DNA of 64,000 nt from NCBI RefSeq assembly GCF_002086635.1, contig NZ_MVHD01000014.1:1-64000 (forward strand), read 5' to 3'. The stretch comes from Mycobacterium alsense (lineage in GTDB: Bacteria > Actinomycetota > Actinomycetes > Mycobacteriales > Mycobacteriaceae). The notes under the pieces are model-generated. The model was not told the origin of the DNA. It did no database searches and worked only from the letters and a program-made list of their open reading frames with translations. The stretch's first letter is position 1; the number at the start of each line of letters is the position of its first letter. This document shows positions 9,141-18,584 of this stretch, one piece after another. A program made the position numbers and the translations under genes.

Positions 9141-10557
9141 CCGCGTCGACCATCGCCCGGGTGCGCTCGTAGAACGTCCGGCCGCTGTAGGGCAGTTGGG
9201 TGACGACCTTGCCGCTGGGGTGCCGGAAGTAGTTGGTGCACGCCAGCCAGACCTTGCCCGCCATGGCCGCCTGGATCTCGTCGTTGTAACGGCGCTGCGC
9301 CGCAGGGGTGACCTCGACCGTGCGGGCCCCGCGGCGCCCCAGCGCGTCGAGGATGTGGCGGACGAACGTCGTCTGCGCCTCGTGGATGTACAGGATCGAG
9401 TTGACGCCGTTGGTGTTCGGGCCGTACAGCGTGAAGAAGTTCGGATAGCCGGCGATCAGCGTGCCGAGGTAGGCCTCGGCTCCCCCGCTCCATTCGTCGC
9501 GCAGGCGGCGGCCGCCGGTGCCGTACACGTCGATGCTCGCCAGGTAGTCGGCGGCCTTGAACCCGGTGCCGTAGATGATGGTGTCGACGCGGTGCTCCAC
9601 GCCGTCGGCGGTGCGCACGCCGCGCTCGGTCAGCCCGGCGATGGCGGTCGTCTCGAGGTGGACGTGCGGCAGCGCGAACGTGGGGTACCAGTCCCGCGAC
9701 ATCAGCGGGCGCTTGCACCCGGCGGGATAGTCCGGCGTCAGCTTGGCGCGCAGCTCGGGGTCGGCCACCTTGCGCATCAGGTAGCTGCGGGCCAGTTCGG
9801 TGGCCTCGAGGGTCTGCGCGGCGTCGACGTCGAAGCTGGAGGACTCGTACGCGTCGAAGGCCTCGTCGCGCAGCTTGCGCGCCGCCGCGGGGTTGCGCTC
9901 GAACTCCTCGTGCTGCTCCGGGGTGAACGGGAAGTCGAAGCGGGGCGCGATCCAGATCGGGGTCCGCTGAAACACGGTGAGGTGCGCGGTCTTCGGCGCT
10001 ATCGCGGGCACGTACTGGACCGCGCTGGCGCCGGTGCCGATGGACGCCACCCGCTCCCCGGCCGTCGATTTGCTGTGATCCCAACGGGCCGAGTGGAATT
10101 GGCGGCCGCGAAACCGCCGCGCCCCGGGGATGTCGGGAATGTGGGGCACGTCGAGCATCCCGACCGCGCTCACCACGATATCGAATTCGTGCTCGCGCCC
10201 GTCGTCGGTTGTCAGCGTCCACCTGCGCGCGGCGTCCGACCACCGCGCCGTGGTGATCGTGGTGTGCGGGCGCAGGTGCGCGGCGAGGCCCTGGTCGGCG
10301 GCGACCTTCTCGAAGTAGGCGAGGATCTCGGGCTGGTCGGCGTAGGTCTTGCTCCACCGCGGGTTGGGCGCGAACGAGTACGAGTACAGGTGCGAGGGGA
10401 CGTCGCAGGCCGCGCCCGGGAACGTGTTGTGCCGCCAGGTTCCGCCGAAGCCGTCGGCGCGGTCGAAGATCGTGAAATCGTAACCGCCGCCGGCCAGTTC
10501 GATGCCCATCGCGATGCCGCCGGCACCGGCACCGATGACGCCGACCTTCAGTCCCAT
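9124..10557 (-). CDS. Flavin-containing (Baeyer-Villiger type) monooxygenase
   Basis: FAD- and NADPH-dependent monooxygenase of 477 residues. The FAD-binding GAGAGG is at residues 9-14, GFGGTWRHNTFPGAACD is near 40-55, and the Baeyer-Villiger fingerprint FxGxxxHxxxW is FRGRQFHSARW near 155. A second dinucleotide motif, GTGASA, is near 183. I start at ATG 10557 (MGLKVGVIGAG) because the longer frame has no homology. The VOC gene upstream ends 10 bases inside this one (10548), so the two are translationally coupled. Substrates may be ketones, steroids or lipids; the sequence cannot tell. Confidence 0.88.
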   Translation of the reverse strand: MGLKVGVIGAGAGGIAMGIELAGGGYDFTIFDRADGFGGTWRHNTFPGAACDVPSHLYSYSFAPNPRWSKTYADQPEILAYFEKVAADQGLAAHLRPHTTITTARWSDAARRWTLTTDDGREHEFDIVVSAVGMLDVPHIPDIPGARRFRGRQFHSARWDHSKSTAGERVASIGTGASAVQYVPAIAPKTAHLTVFQRTPIWIAPRFDFPFTPEQHEEFERNPAAARKLRDEAFDAYESSSFDVDAAQTLEATELARSYLMRKVADPELRAKLTPDYPAGCKRPLMSRDWYPTFALPHVHLETTAIAGLTERGVRTADGVEHRVDTIIYGTGFKAADYLASIDVYGTGGRRLRDEWSGGAEAYLGTLIAGYPNFFTLYGPNTNGVNSILYIHEAQTTFVRHILDALGRRGARTVEVTPAAQRRYNDEIQAAMAGKVWLACTNYFRHPSGKVVTQLPYSGRTFYERTRAMVDADYWIQ

Positions 10558-11030
10558 TGGGAGAAGTACGGTCGTTCGGGCCGGGTCTTTTCCACCAGGA
10601 TGAACACGACGCCCCACGGGTCGGCGAACCAGGTGGTGCGGACCCGCGCGACGTCGGCGATCCCGCTGACGAGGAATCGGACGCCCTTGCGCTCCAGCTC
10701 CGCCCGGGTCGCGTCGATGTCCTCGCAGACCAGGCCGACGTGCGAGAGCCCGTGCTCGGTGAGGGCCCCGCGCCGGCCCGGGCCCTCGGCGCCGTCCGCT
10801 TTGAGGTATTCGATCACCTCGAGCACCCGGTCCCCGTCGCCGGGGAACCCGACGATGGCCGCCTTCATGCTCGGGTCGGACACCAGCTCACCCATGTCGT
10901 CGCGAATGGCATTACCGCTCATGACGTACGGCGGCGACAGCACACGCAGGCCCAACACGTCGCGGTAGAACGCCACCGCCGCCTCGCAATCCGGAACGCA
11001 CACCCCGGAGTGGGCCAACCCGGTAATCAC
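10548..11030 (-). CDS. VOC (glyoxalase/dioxygenase) superfamily protein
   Basis: Protein of 160 residues with two beta-alpha-beta-beta-beta units: ITGLAHSGVCVPDCEAAVAFYRDVLGL, then LSHVGLVCEDIDATRAELERKG with the closing DPWGVVFILVEK. Candidate metal ligands are H8 and the His of LSHVGL. The start GTG 11030 is seven bases after TAAAGT on the minus strand (probable leaderless). It is divergent from the SDR gene at 11088 and overlaps the monooxygenase start, suggesting joint action on one substrate. Confidence 0.85.
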   Translation of the reverse strand: MITGLAHSGVCVPDCEAAVAFYRDVLGLRVLSPPYVMSGNAIRDDMGELVSDPSMKAAIVGFPGDGDRVLEVIEYLKADGAEGPGRRGALTEHGLSHVGLVCEDIDATRAELERKGVRFLVSGIADVARVRTTWFADPWGVVFILVEKTRPERPYFSQWD

Positions 11031-11087
11031 GTTCTCGACTTTACGTCGGCGGGCACCGGATCGGGGACCATGAGTAGTTTTGGGCGC

Positions 11088-12038
11088 ATGGCCGCAACCG
11101 AAGCACGCAACACACCTTGGTCGGAGGGCGACGTGGGGGACCAGGTCGGCCGCGTCGCCGTCGTCACCGGGGCCAACACCGGCATCGGCTACCACACCGC
11201 CGCGGTGCTGGCGTACCGCGGCGCCCACGTCGTGCTGGCCGTGCGCAACCTGGACAAGGGCAACGCCGCCCTGTCGCGCATCGTCGCGGCCGGGGGCCAC
11301 GGGGCCCGAAAGGTAGACGTCACGCTGCAGGCGCTCGACCTGAGCTCGCTGGACTCGGTGCGCTACGCGGCCGACGCCCTGCGCGCGGCCTACCCGCGCA
11401 TCGACCTGCTGATCAACAACGCCGGCGTGATGTGGACGCCCAAGCAGCTCACCGCCGACGGCTTCGAAATGCAGTTCGGCACCAACCACCTCGGCCACTT
11501 CGCGCTCACGGGGCTGCTGCTCGACCGGATGCTGGGGGTGGGCGGCTCACGGGTGGTGACGGTCAGCAGCCTCGGCCACCGGTTGCGCGCCGCGATCCAC
11601 TTCGACGACCTGCAGTGGGAGCGCCGCTACGACCGGGTCGGCGCCTACGGCCAATCCAAGCTGGCCAACCTGCTGTTCACCTACGAGCTGCAGCGCCGCC
11701 TGGCGGCCCGGCCGGAGGCGAAGACGATCGCCGTGGCCGCGCACCCCGGCGGCTCCAACACCGAGCTGACCCGCCACCTGCCCGCTATCGTCAGGCCCGC
11801 CGCGGTGGTGCTCGGGCCGGTGCTGTTCCAGACCGCGGCGATGGGCGCGCTGCCGACGCTGCGCGCGGCCACCGACCCGACGGTCGAGGGCGGGCAGTAC
11901 TACGGCCCGCGCGGGTTCGCCGAGCAGCGGGGCCACCCGAAGCTCGTCCGGTCCAGCGCACAGTCGCACGACGAAAAACTGCAGCGGCGGCTGTGGGCGG
12001 TTTCCGAAGAACTCACCGGCGTCCGCTTCCCGGTCTGA
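11088..12038 (+). CDS. SDR family dehydrogenase (Rv0439c-like, retinol dehydrogenase type)
   Basis: SDR of 316 residues. The cofactor motif is TGANTGIG, NNAGV is near 110, a Ser sits in VTVSSLGHR, and the catalytic YxxxK is YGQSK. It resembles the WW-oxidoreductase/retinol dehydrogenase-like group. Position next to moeA2 matches Rv0439c (about 311 residues). Two in-frame ATGs exist, at 11070 and 11088; I favour 11088 because TAGTTT lies seven bases upstream, matching the leaderless pattern of the neighbours. The likely substrate is a lipid aldehyde or alcohol, but this is inference. Confidence 0.85.
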   Translation: MAATEARNTPWSEGDVGDQVGRVAVVTGANTGIGYHTAAVLAYRGAHVVLAVRNLDKGNAALSRIVAAGGHGARKVDVTLQALDLSSLDSVRYAADALRAAYPRIDLLINNAGVMWTPKQLTADGFEMQFGTNHLGHFALTGLLLDRMLGVGGSRVVTVSSLGHRLRAAIHFDDLQWERRYDRVGAYGQSKLANLLFTYELQRRLAARPEAKTIAVAAHPGGSNTELTRHLPAIVRPAAVVLGPVLFQTAAMGALPTLRAATDPTVEGGQYYGPRGFAEQRGHPKLVRSSAQSHDEKLQRRLWAVSEELTGVRFPV

Positions 12039-12059
12039 GGGGAGGCCGATAATGGCCGG

Positions 12060-13277
12060 GTGCGTTCAGTCGAAGAGCATCAGCGAGTCGTAGCCGAGAT
12101 GATCCGCGCCCGCCCGGCGGTCGCGGTTCCGCTGGCCCAGTCCCAGGGGCTGGCGTTGGCCGACGACGTGGTCGCGAGGCTGGCGCTTCCGGTTTTCGAC
12201 AACTCCGCGATGGACGGCTACGCGGTGCGCGCCGAGGACACCACCGGCGCCACGGCTGAACGGCCGGTGGTGTTGCCGGTCGCCGAGGACATCCCGGCGG
12301 GGCGCACCGATGAGCTGACGCTGCAACCGAAAACGGCGCACCGCATCATGACCGGCGCGCCGCTGCCCGCGGGCGCGACGGCCGTCGTCCCGGTCGAGGA
12401 CACCGACGGCGGGGTGGACTCGGTGGCGATCCGCGCGCCCCGCGGGCCCGGCAAGCACATCCGCCGGGCCGGCGAGGACGTCGCGCCGGGCACCACGGTG
12501 CTGCGCAAGGGCCAGGTGGTGACGCCGGCCGTGCTCGGGCTGGCGGCGGCGCTGGGAATGGCGGAGCTGCCGGTGATTCCGCGTCAGCGGGTGCTGGTGA
12601 TCTCGACCGGGTCGGAGCTGGTGGTGCCGGGCGACTCGCTGCGGCCGGGCCAGATCTACGAGTCCAACTCGATCATGCTGGCCGGGGCGGTGCGCGAGGC
12701 CGGCGCCGAGGTGACCGCCGTGGCGACCGCCGAAGACGATGTCGCACAGTTCGGTTCGCTGCTGGACCGCTACGCGGCGGACTGCGACCTGATCATCACC
12801 AGCGGCGGTGTCAGCGCCGGGGCCTACGAGGTGGTCAAGGACGCGTTCGGCCGCGAGGGCGGCCAGGGAGTGGAATTCGTGAAGGTGGCCATGCAGCCGG
12901 GCATGCCGCAGGGGCTGGGCCGCGTGCGCACCGAGGGAGGCGGCGCGACGATCGTCACCCTGCCGGGCAACCCGGTCAGCGCGCTGGTGTCCTTCGAGGT
13001 GTTCCTCCGCCCCGCGCTGCGCCGGGCGATGTGCCTACCCGACCCGGAGCGGCCCCACCGGTCGGCGGTGCTCACCGAGTCGCTGACGTCGCCGCGCGGC
13101 AAGCGCCAGTTCCGGCGCGCCATCCTCGACCACGACGCGGCGAGGGTCACCAGCTACGGGCCGCCCGCGTCGCACCACCTGCGGTGGCTGGCGTCGGCGA
13201 ACGCGCTGCTGGACATCCCCGAAGACGTCGTCGAGGTGGCCGAAGGGACCGAGCTGCAGGTCTGGGACCTGAGCTAG
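12060..13277 (+). CDS. moeA2: Molybdopterin molybdenumtransferase MoeA2
   Basis: Inserts molybdate into adenylylated molybdopterin in molybdenum-cofactor synthesis. Length is 405 residues, equal to Rv0438c as I recall it. Visible are the MoeA N-terminal motif PVFDNSAMDGYAVR (about 42-55), the MoCF-binding domain motif TSGGVSAGAYEVVKDAF (about 245-262) and LPGNPVSALVSFEVF (about 302). GTG 12060 is six bases after GATAAT and 22 bases after the SDR stop, so it may have its own leaderless promoter. psd follows after 100 bases. Confidence 0.95.
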   Translation: MRSVEEHQRVVAEMIRARPAVAVPLAQSQGLALADDVVARLALPVFDNSAMDGYAVRAEDTTGATAERPVVLPVAEDIPAGRTDELTLQPKTAHRIMTGAPLPAGATAVVPVEDTDGGVDSVAIRAPRGPGKHIRRAGEDVAPGTTVLRKGQVVTPAVLGLAAALGMAELPVIPRQRVLVISTGSELVVPGDSLRPGQIYESNSIMLAGAVREAGAEVTAVATAEDDVAQFGSLLDRYAADCDLIITSGGVSAGAYEVVKDAFGREGGQGVEFVKVAMQPGMPQGLGRVRTEGGGATIVTLPGNPVSALVSFEVFLRPALRRAMCLPDPERPHRSAVLTESLTSPRGKRQFRRAILDHDAARVTSYGPPASHHLRWLASANALLDIPEDVVEVAEGTELQVWDLS

Positions 13278-13377
13278 CGGCGATGGCCGACAACGCGGGC
13301 CGTCGTCCGATCCATGTCCCACGCTTCGTTGCCCGTGCGCGCCCTCGCCAACCACCGGCGCTCCGTAAGATGGCCGC

Positions 13378-14100
13378 GTGGCAAGACGCCCTCCCACCGT
13401 CGGCCCGACCGCCGAGGACCCGGCCTTCAGCCCGCAGCACGCGTTGGAGTTGGTGCGCTCCGCGGTTCCGCCGGTGCACCCGGCCGGCCGCCCGTTCGTC
13501 GTAGCCGGCCTGGTCACGGCCCTGGCGGGACGCAACCACCGGTGGCTGCGGCGGGCGGGCCTGCTGGCCGCCGGCGCCTGCGCGGCGTTCTTCCGTCACC
13601 CCCCGCGGGTGCCGCCCACCCGGCCCGGCGCGGTCGTGGCCCCCGCCGACGGTGAGGTCTGCGTCATCGACGCCGCGGCCCCGCCCGCGGAGCTCGGCAT
13701 GGGCGACGCGCCCCGGCCCCGGGTCAGCATCTTCCTGTCGCTGCTGGACGCGCACGTGCAGCGCGCCCCGGTCAGCGGCGAGGTGGTCGCCGTGCAGCAC
13801 CGCCCGGGCCGCTTCGGCTCGGCCGACCTGCCCGCGGCGAGCGCCGACAACGAGCGCACCAGCCTGTGGCTGCGCACCGACACGGGCGCCGACGTGGTGG
13901 CGGTTCAGATCGCGGGGCTGCTGGCGCGCCGCATCGTCTGCGACGCCCGCGTCGGGGACAAGCTGTCGGTCGGCGACACCTACGGTCTGATCCGGTTCGG
14001 TTCCCGGCTGGACACCTACCTCCCGCCCGGGGCGGAACCGCTGGTGCGGGTGGGCCAGCGCGCCGTCGGCGGCGAGACCGTCCTGGCCGAGCTGTCATGA
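13378..14100 (+). CDS. psd: Phosphatidylserine decarboxylase
   Basis: Converts phosphatidylserine to phosphatidylethanolamine at the membrane using a pyruvoyl group made by self-cleavage. The protein has 240 residues. Cleavage is expected between Gly208 and Ser209 (RFGSRLD); the self-cleavage triad would be Asp91 (PADGEV), His126 (DAHVQRAP) and Ser209. There is a hydrophobic N-terminal segment at 40-70. GTG 13378 follows TAAGAT by six bases. Its TGA overlaps the pssA ATG (ATGA), so substrate maker and user are coupled. Orthologue of Rv0437c. Confidence 0.95.
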   Translation: MARRPPTVGPTAEDPAFSPQHALELVRSAVPPVHPAGRPFVVAGLVTALAGRNHRWLRRAGLLAAGACAAFFRHPPRVPPTRPGAVVAPADGEVCVIDAAAPPAELGMGDAPRPRVSIFLSLLDAHVQRAPVSGEVVAVQHRPGRFGSADLPAASADNERTSLWLRTDTGADVVAVQIAGLLARRIVCDARVGDKLSVGDTYGLIRFGSRLDTYLPPGAEPLVRVGQRAVGGETVLAELS

Positions 14101-14960
14101 CCGGCAGGCCCCGCGGCAGGCGGGGGATGAACCTGCAGATCCTGCCCAGCGCGATGACGGTGCTGTCCATCTGCGCGGGATTGACCTCGATCCGCTTCGC
14201 CCTGCAACACCAGCCGGTGCCCGCGATGTCGCTGATCGTCGCGGCCGCCATCCTGGACGGGCTCGACGGCCGGGTGGCCCGCATGCTCGACGCCCAGTCG
14301 CGCATCGGCGCCGAGATCGACTCGCTGGCCGACGCGGTGAACTTCGGGGTGACGCCCGCCCTCGTGCTCTACGTGTCGATGCTGTCCAAGTGGCCGGTCG
14401 GCTGGGCGGTGGTGCTGCTGTACGCGGTCTGCGTGGTGCTGCGGCTGGCGCGCTACAACGCCCTGCAGGACGACGGGACCCAGCCCGCCTACGCGCACGA
14501 ATTCTTCGTCGGGATGCCCGCGCCCGCGGGTGCCGTCTCGATGATCGGCCTGATGGGACTCAAGCTGCAGTTCGGCGAGGGCTGGTGGACCTCGGTGTGG
14601 TTCCTGTGCATCTGGGTGACGGGGACGGCGATGCTCATGGTCAGCGGGATCCCGATGCGAAAGATGCACACCGTGCGGGTGGCGCCGAACTACGCCACCG
14701 CCGTGCTGCTGGTGCTGGTGCTCTTCGCCGCCGCCGCGGTGCTGCAGCCCTTCATCACGATCTGGGTCATCATCGTCGCCTACCTGTGCCACGTGCCCTT
14801 CGCGATCCACACCAAGCGCTGGCTCGACAAGCACCCCGAGGTGTGGGACGACCAGCCCAAGCAGCGCCGCGCCGTCCGGCGCGCGAACCGCCGGGCGCAG
14901 CCCCACCGCCGGTCGATGACACGGCTGGGGCTGCGGAAGCCGAGCGGGCGCACCAGATGA
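14097..14960 (+). CDS. pssA: CDP-diacylglycerol-serine O-phosphatidyltransferase
   Basis: Makes phosphatidylserine from CDP-diacylglycerol and serine. It has 287 residues and about eight membrane helices. The CDP-alcohol phosphotransferase signature DG-x2-AR-x8-G-x3-D-x3-D is seen in full from DGRVAR to DSLAD (residues about 44-66). The C-terminal tail is very basic ([18 protein letters not shown]), probably cytoplasmic. Both ends use ATGA overlaps, with psd upstream and the AAA ATPase downstream. Orthologue of Rv0436c (286 residues). Confidence 0.95.
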   Translation: MTGRPRGRRGMNLQILPSAMTVLSICAGLTSIRFALQHQPVPAMSLIVAAAILDGLDGRVARMLDAQSRIGAEIDSLADAVNFGVTPALVLYVSMLSKWPVGWAVVLLYAVCVVLRLARYNALQDDGTQPAYAHEFFVGMPAPAGAVSMIGLMGLKLQFGEGWWTSVWFLCIWVTGTAMLMVSGIPMRKMHTVRVAPNYATAVLLVLVLFAAAAVLQPFITIWVIIVAYLCHVPFAIHTKRWLDKHPEVWDDQPKQRRAVRRANRRAQPHRRSMTRLGLRKPSGRTR

Positions 14961-17134
14961 TGCCCGGCCCCGGCGGGGCGCGCCAGCTCACCCTCACCGC
15001 CCGGCTCAACACCTCCGCCGTCGACTCGCGCCGCGGCGTGGTTCGGCTGCATCCGAACGCCGTTGCCGCCCTTGGCATCCGGGAATGGGACGCGGTGTCG
15101 CTGACCGGGTCGCGGACCACGGCCGCGGTCGCGGGCCTGTCCGAACCGGACACGCCGGTCGGCACCGTGCTGCTCGACGACGTGACGCTGTCCAACGCCG
15201 GGCTGCGCGAGGGCACCCCGGTGATCGTCAGCGCGGTCACCGTCTACGGCGCGCGGTCGGTGACGCTGTCCGGCTCGGCGATGACCGCGGCCTCGCTCAG
15301 CCCGGTCACCCTGCGCCAGGCGTTGCTGGGCAAGGTGATGACCGTCGGCGACGCGGTGTCGCTGCTGCCCCGCGACCTGGGGCCCGGCACGTCCACGTCC
15401 GAGGCCACCCGCGCGCTCGCCGCCGCGGTCGGGATCAGCTGGACCTCGGAGCTGCTGACCGTCACCGCGGTCGACCCCGAGGGGCCGGTCAGCGTGCAGC
15501 CGAACTCGTTGGTCACCTGGGGAACCGGCACCCCGCCGGGGGCGCGCCCGCAGCTGAACACCGGCGCCCCGGCGATCCTGGTCGAGGAACTCAAGGGTTC
15601 GCAGCCGCAGGCCGCGAAGCTCGCCGAATGGCTCAAGCTCTCGCTCGACGAACCGCACCTGCTGCAGACCCTGGGCGCCGGCACCAACCTCGGCGTGCTG
15701 GTCTCGGGACCCGCGGGCGTGGGCAAGGTGACGCTGGTGCGTGCGGTGTGCGATGGCCGCCGATTGATCGAACTGGACGGCCCCGAGGTGGGCGCGCTGG
15801 CCGCCGACGACCGGCTGAAAGCCGTTGCCGCGGCGGTGCAGAGCGTGCGGGACGGCGGCGGCGTCCTGCTCATCGCCGATGCCGATGCCCTGCTGCCGGC
15901 CACCGCGGAGCCGGTGGCCGCCCTGATCCTGGGCGAGCTGCGCACCGCTGTCGCCACCCCCGGCGTCGCGTTGATCGCCACGGCCGCGCGCCCCGACCAG
16001 CTCGACGCCCGGCTGCGCGCCCCCGATTTGTGCGACCGCGAACTCGGCCTGCCGCTGCCCGACGCCGCCACCCGCACGGCGCTGCTGGAGGCGCTGCTCA
16101 AGCCGGCGCCGACCGGCGATCTCGATCTCGACGAGATCGCGGGGCGCACACCGGGATTCGTCGTCGCCGATCTCGCCGCGCTGGTGCGCGAGGCCGCGCT
16201 GCGGGCGGCGTCTCGCGCCAGCGCCGACGGCCAACCACCGAAGCTGAATCAGGACGACCTCGTCGGCGCGCTGAGCGTCATCCGGCCGCTGTCCCGCTCG
16301 GCCGGGGAGGCGATGACCGTGGGCCTGCAACCGGGCAGCGTGACGCTCGACGACGTCGGCGACATGGCCGAGGCACGGCAGGCGCTGACCGAAGCGGTGT
16401 TGTGGCCGCTGCAGCATCCCGACCCCTTCGCCCGCCTCGGCGTCGAACCCCCGCGCGGGGTGCTGCTGTACGGCCCGCCCGGCTGCGGCAAGACGTTCGT
16501 GGTCCGCGCGCTGGCCAGCACCGGGCAGCTGAGCGTGCACGCCGTCAAGGGCTCCGAGCTGATGGACAAATGGGTGGGCAGCTCGGAAAAGGCTGTGCGC
16601 GAGCTCTTTCGGCGGGCCCGCGACTCCGCGCCCTCGCTGGTGTTCCTCGACGAGGTGGACGCGCTGGCACCCCGGCGCGGGCAGAGCTTCGACTCCGGTG
16701 TGACCGACCGCGTGGTGGCCGCGCTGCTGACCGAGCTGGACGGGATCGACCCGCTGCGCGACGTCGTGGTGCTGGGCGCCACCAACCGGCCCGACCTGAT
16801 CGACCCGGCGCTGCTGCGCCCGGGACGGCTGGAGCGGCTGGTGTTCGTCGAACCACCCGACGCCGCCGCCCGCGGCGAAATCCTGCGCACCGCGGGGAAA
16901 TCCATCCCCCTGAGCGACGACGTCGACCTCGACGAGGTGGCCGCCGGGCTCGACGGCTACAGCGCGGCCGACTGTGTGGCGCTGCTGCGGGAGGCCGCGC
17001 TGACCGCCATGCGGCGCTCCATCGACGCCACCCACGTGACGGCCGGCGATCTGGACGCGGCCCGCAAGGCCGTGCGACCGTCGCTGGATCCCGCGCAGCT
17101 GGAGTCGCTACGCGCGTTCGCGGAATCCTTCTAA
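14957..17134 (+). CDS. CDC48/VAT-like AAA+ ATPase (Rv0435c)
   Basis: Tandem AAA+ ATPase of 725 residues. Residues 1-190 form a double-psi barrel-like N domain. D1 carries a weak Walker A (GPAGVGKVT, about 251-259) and a degenerate Walker B (VLLIADADA). D2 has a full Walker A (GPPGCGKT, about 506-513), the pore motif KWVGSSEKAV, Walker B LVFLDEVDA (about 562) and an arginine-finger region RPGRLERLVF. It may unfold or extract proteins, as p97 does. It starts at ATG 14957 inside the pssA stop, so it is made with the phospholipid enzymes. It overlaps the convergent TetR gene by 27 bases. Confidence 0.9.
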   Translation: MMPGPGGARQLTLTARLNTSAVDSRRGVVRLHPNAVAALGIREWDAVSLTGSRTTAAVAGLSEPDTPVGTVLLDDVTLSNAGLREGTPVIVSAVTVYGARSVTLSGSAMTAASLSPVTLRQALLGKVMTVGDAVSLLPRDLGPGTSTSEATRALAAAVGISWTSELLTVTAVDPEGPVSVQPNSLVTWGTGTPPGARPQLNTGAPAILVEELKGSQPQAAKLAEWLKLSLDEPHLLQTLGAGTNLGVLVSGPAGVGKVTLVRAVCDGRRLIELDGPEVGALAADDRLKAVAAAVQSVRDGGGVLLIADADALLPATAEPVAALILGELRTAVATPGVALIATAARPDQLDARLRAPDLCDRELGLPLPDAATRTALLEALLKPAPTGDLDLDEIAGRTPGFVVADLAALVREAALRAASRASADGQPPKLNQDDLVGALSVIRPLSRSAGEAMTVGLQPGSVTLDDVGDMAEARQALTEAVLWPLQHPDPFARLGVEPPRGVLLYGPPGCGKTFVVRALASTGQLSVHAVKGSELMDKWVGSSEKAVRELFRRARDSAPSLVFLDEVDALAPRRGQSFDSGVTDRVVAALLTELDGIDPLRDVVVLGATNRPDLIDPALLRPGRLERLVFVEPPDAAARGEILRTAGKSIPLSDDVDLDEVAAGLDGYSAADCVALLREAALTAMRRSIDATHVTAGDLDAARKAVRPSLDPAQLESLRAFAESF

Positions 17135-17704
17135 CACGGCGCGCGCCGACGCCGCCACGTCCTCCTCCAGCCATCCGGGCATCGGCGCGTCGTGGGCGTG
17201 GCGGCGGACGACGGCGTAGGGCAGGTCGGCGACCGCCCGGGCGACGGCGTCGACGCAGCGCGCCCGGCCGCTGCCGTACAGCTCCCGCGCCAGGGCGCGA
17301 ACGCGTTCGTTCAGCGGCGCGTTCATCGCGGCGAGCGTCTTGCGGAAGGCCGCGTCGGGCTCGCCGTCGAGCAGGTCCGTCGGCCGGATGGTCAGCAGCA
17401 GCCGGGCGTCCTCGGGACGCTCGCGCGCGAAGCCGACCGCGGCGACGGCCATCGCGACGGCGGACTCGAGCGCGGTGTCGGCCGTCGCCGCCAACGCCCC
17501 GGCCTGGAAACGCTCGAGCGCGCGCAGCCAGGCCGCGGTGAGGATTCCGTCCCGGTTGCCGAACCGGTGATACAGCGTGCCCGCGGGCGCGCCGCTGGCG
17601 GCGGCGATCGCCGCGACGCTCGCGGCGCGCGGTCCCCCGTCGAGCACCAGCGCCCGCGCTGCGTCGAGGATCACATCGGTCGGGTGCTTCCGCGGCGGCG
17701 CCAT
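17108..17704 (-). CDS. TetR family transcriptional regulator
   Basis: Protein of 198 residues. The TetR DNA-binding domain occupies residues 1-55, with the helix-turn-helix ASVAAIAAASGAPAGTLYHRFGNRDGILTAAW. The rest is a helical ligand-binding domain. The ATG at 17704 is only 21 bases from the divergent gene at 17726, so an operator must overlap both starts and the likely target is that neighbour. The 3' end overlaps the AAA ATPase gene. I recall no counterpart between Rv0434 and Rv0435c in H37Rv. Confidence 0.9.
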   Translation of the reverse strand: MAPPRKHPTDVILDAARALVLDGGPRAASVAAIAAASGAPAGTLYHRFGNRDGILTAAWLRALERFQAGALAATADTALESAVAMAVAAVGFARERPEDARLLLTIRPTDLLDGEPDAAFRKTLAAMNAPLNERVRALARELYGSGRARCVDAVARAVADLPYAVVRRHAHDAPMPGWLEEDVAASARAVLEGFRERA

Positions 17705-17725
17705 GATCTAGTACATTCCTTCTAT

Positions 17726-18547
17726 ATGGAACGATTACCCTATATCGATGAGCATGCCATAACCGTGCCCGCGAGCCGCGAGGACACGTGGTCGGCGCTG
17801 CTGCGGGTGATGTGCCGGAATCCGGCTGACCCGTCGACGGTGCCGATCGGGTTCGTCCTCGACGAGGCGCGGGCGCCCGAGCTATTCGCGCTGAAGGGCC
17901 GCCACCCGTTCGCGGTCTACCGGTGGGTGTTCGAGCTGGACGCGCTGCCAAGGGGTGGGACGCGGTTGCGCGCCGCGACCCGGGCGGCCTTCCCGGGCAT
18001 CCACGGCACTCTCTACCGGGCGCTGGTCATCGGCACGGGAGGCCACCGCGTGGTGGTGCGCAGGACGCTGAAACGCGTTGCGGCGGCGGCGCTCTCCGAC
18101 CGGGCGCACATCGGCGAGACCGCGGCCGATTATGTGGACGTCTTCGAAGTGCCGATCGCCGGCGGCGACTTTCGCACCGCCGAAGAAACCTTTCGCGACG
18201 GGCTGGGCGCCAAACCGAGCCGACTCGGAGGCCTCGTCTTGTGGGTCCACCGCCACGTCCTGAGATTGCAAGTGGGTCCGTCGCCCAATCACATCATCGG
18301 CTGGCCGATCGTGCGTTCGGACCGCGACGAGCTGGTGCTGGCGACCGGCGGTCCGCTCATGCGCGGGGAGCTGACGCTGCGGCGTCACGACACTCAGCGC
18401 GCCGTCCTCACCACCCGGCTGCACTACCGCCACCGAATCGCTGCCCGGACAGTCTGGGCGATGGTCGGCCCCCTGCACCGGTTCATCGCACCACGGCTGA
18501 TGGAACGCAGTGCCCGTCGTGGCCTGGCCCGATCGCCCGCCCCGTAG
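17726..18547 (+). CDS. DUF2867-like / SRPBCC-type hypothetical protein
   Basis: Protein of 273 residues beginning MERLPYIDEHAITVPASREDTW, typical of SRPBCC/DUF2867 ligand-binding folds, where the ExxIxVPAxxExVW strand opens the barrel. The second half (SPNHIIGWPIVRSDRDELVLATGGPLMRGELTLRR) looks like a repeat of the barrel. No catalytic residues can be assigned. ATG 17726 is eight bases after TACATT. It is probably controlled by the divergent TetR protein and may bind a hydrophobic ligand. Confidence 0.7.
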   Translation: MERLPYIDEHAITVPASREDTWSALLRVMCRNPADPSTVPIGFVLDEARAPELFALKGRHPFAVYRWVFELDALPRGGTRLRAATRAAFPGIHGTLYRALVIGTGGHRVVVRRTLKRVAAAALSDRAHIGETAADYVDVFEVPIAGGDFRTAEETFRDGLGAKPSRLGGLVLWVHRHVLRLQVGPSPNHIIGWPIVRSDRDELVLATGGPLMRGELTLRRHDTQRAVLTTRLHYRHRIAARTVWAMVGPLHRFIAPRLMERSARRGLARSPAP

Positions 18548-18584
18548 GTTTTGCCGGTCAAAAAGGGGTCGCCCGCGTCACCCC

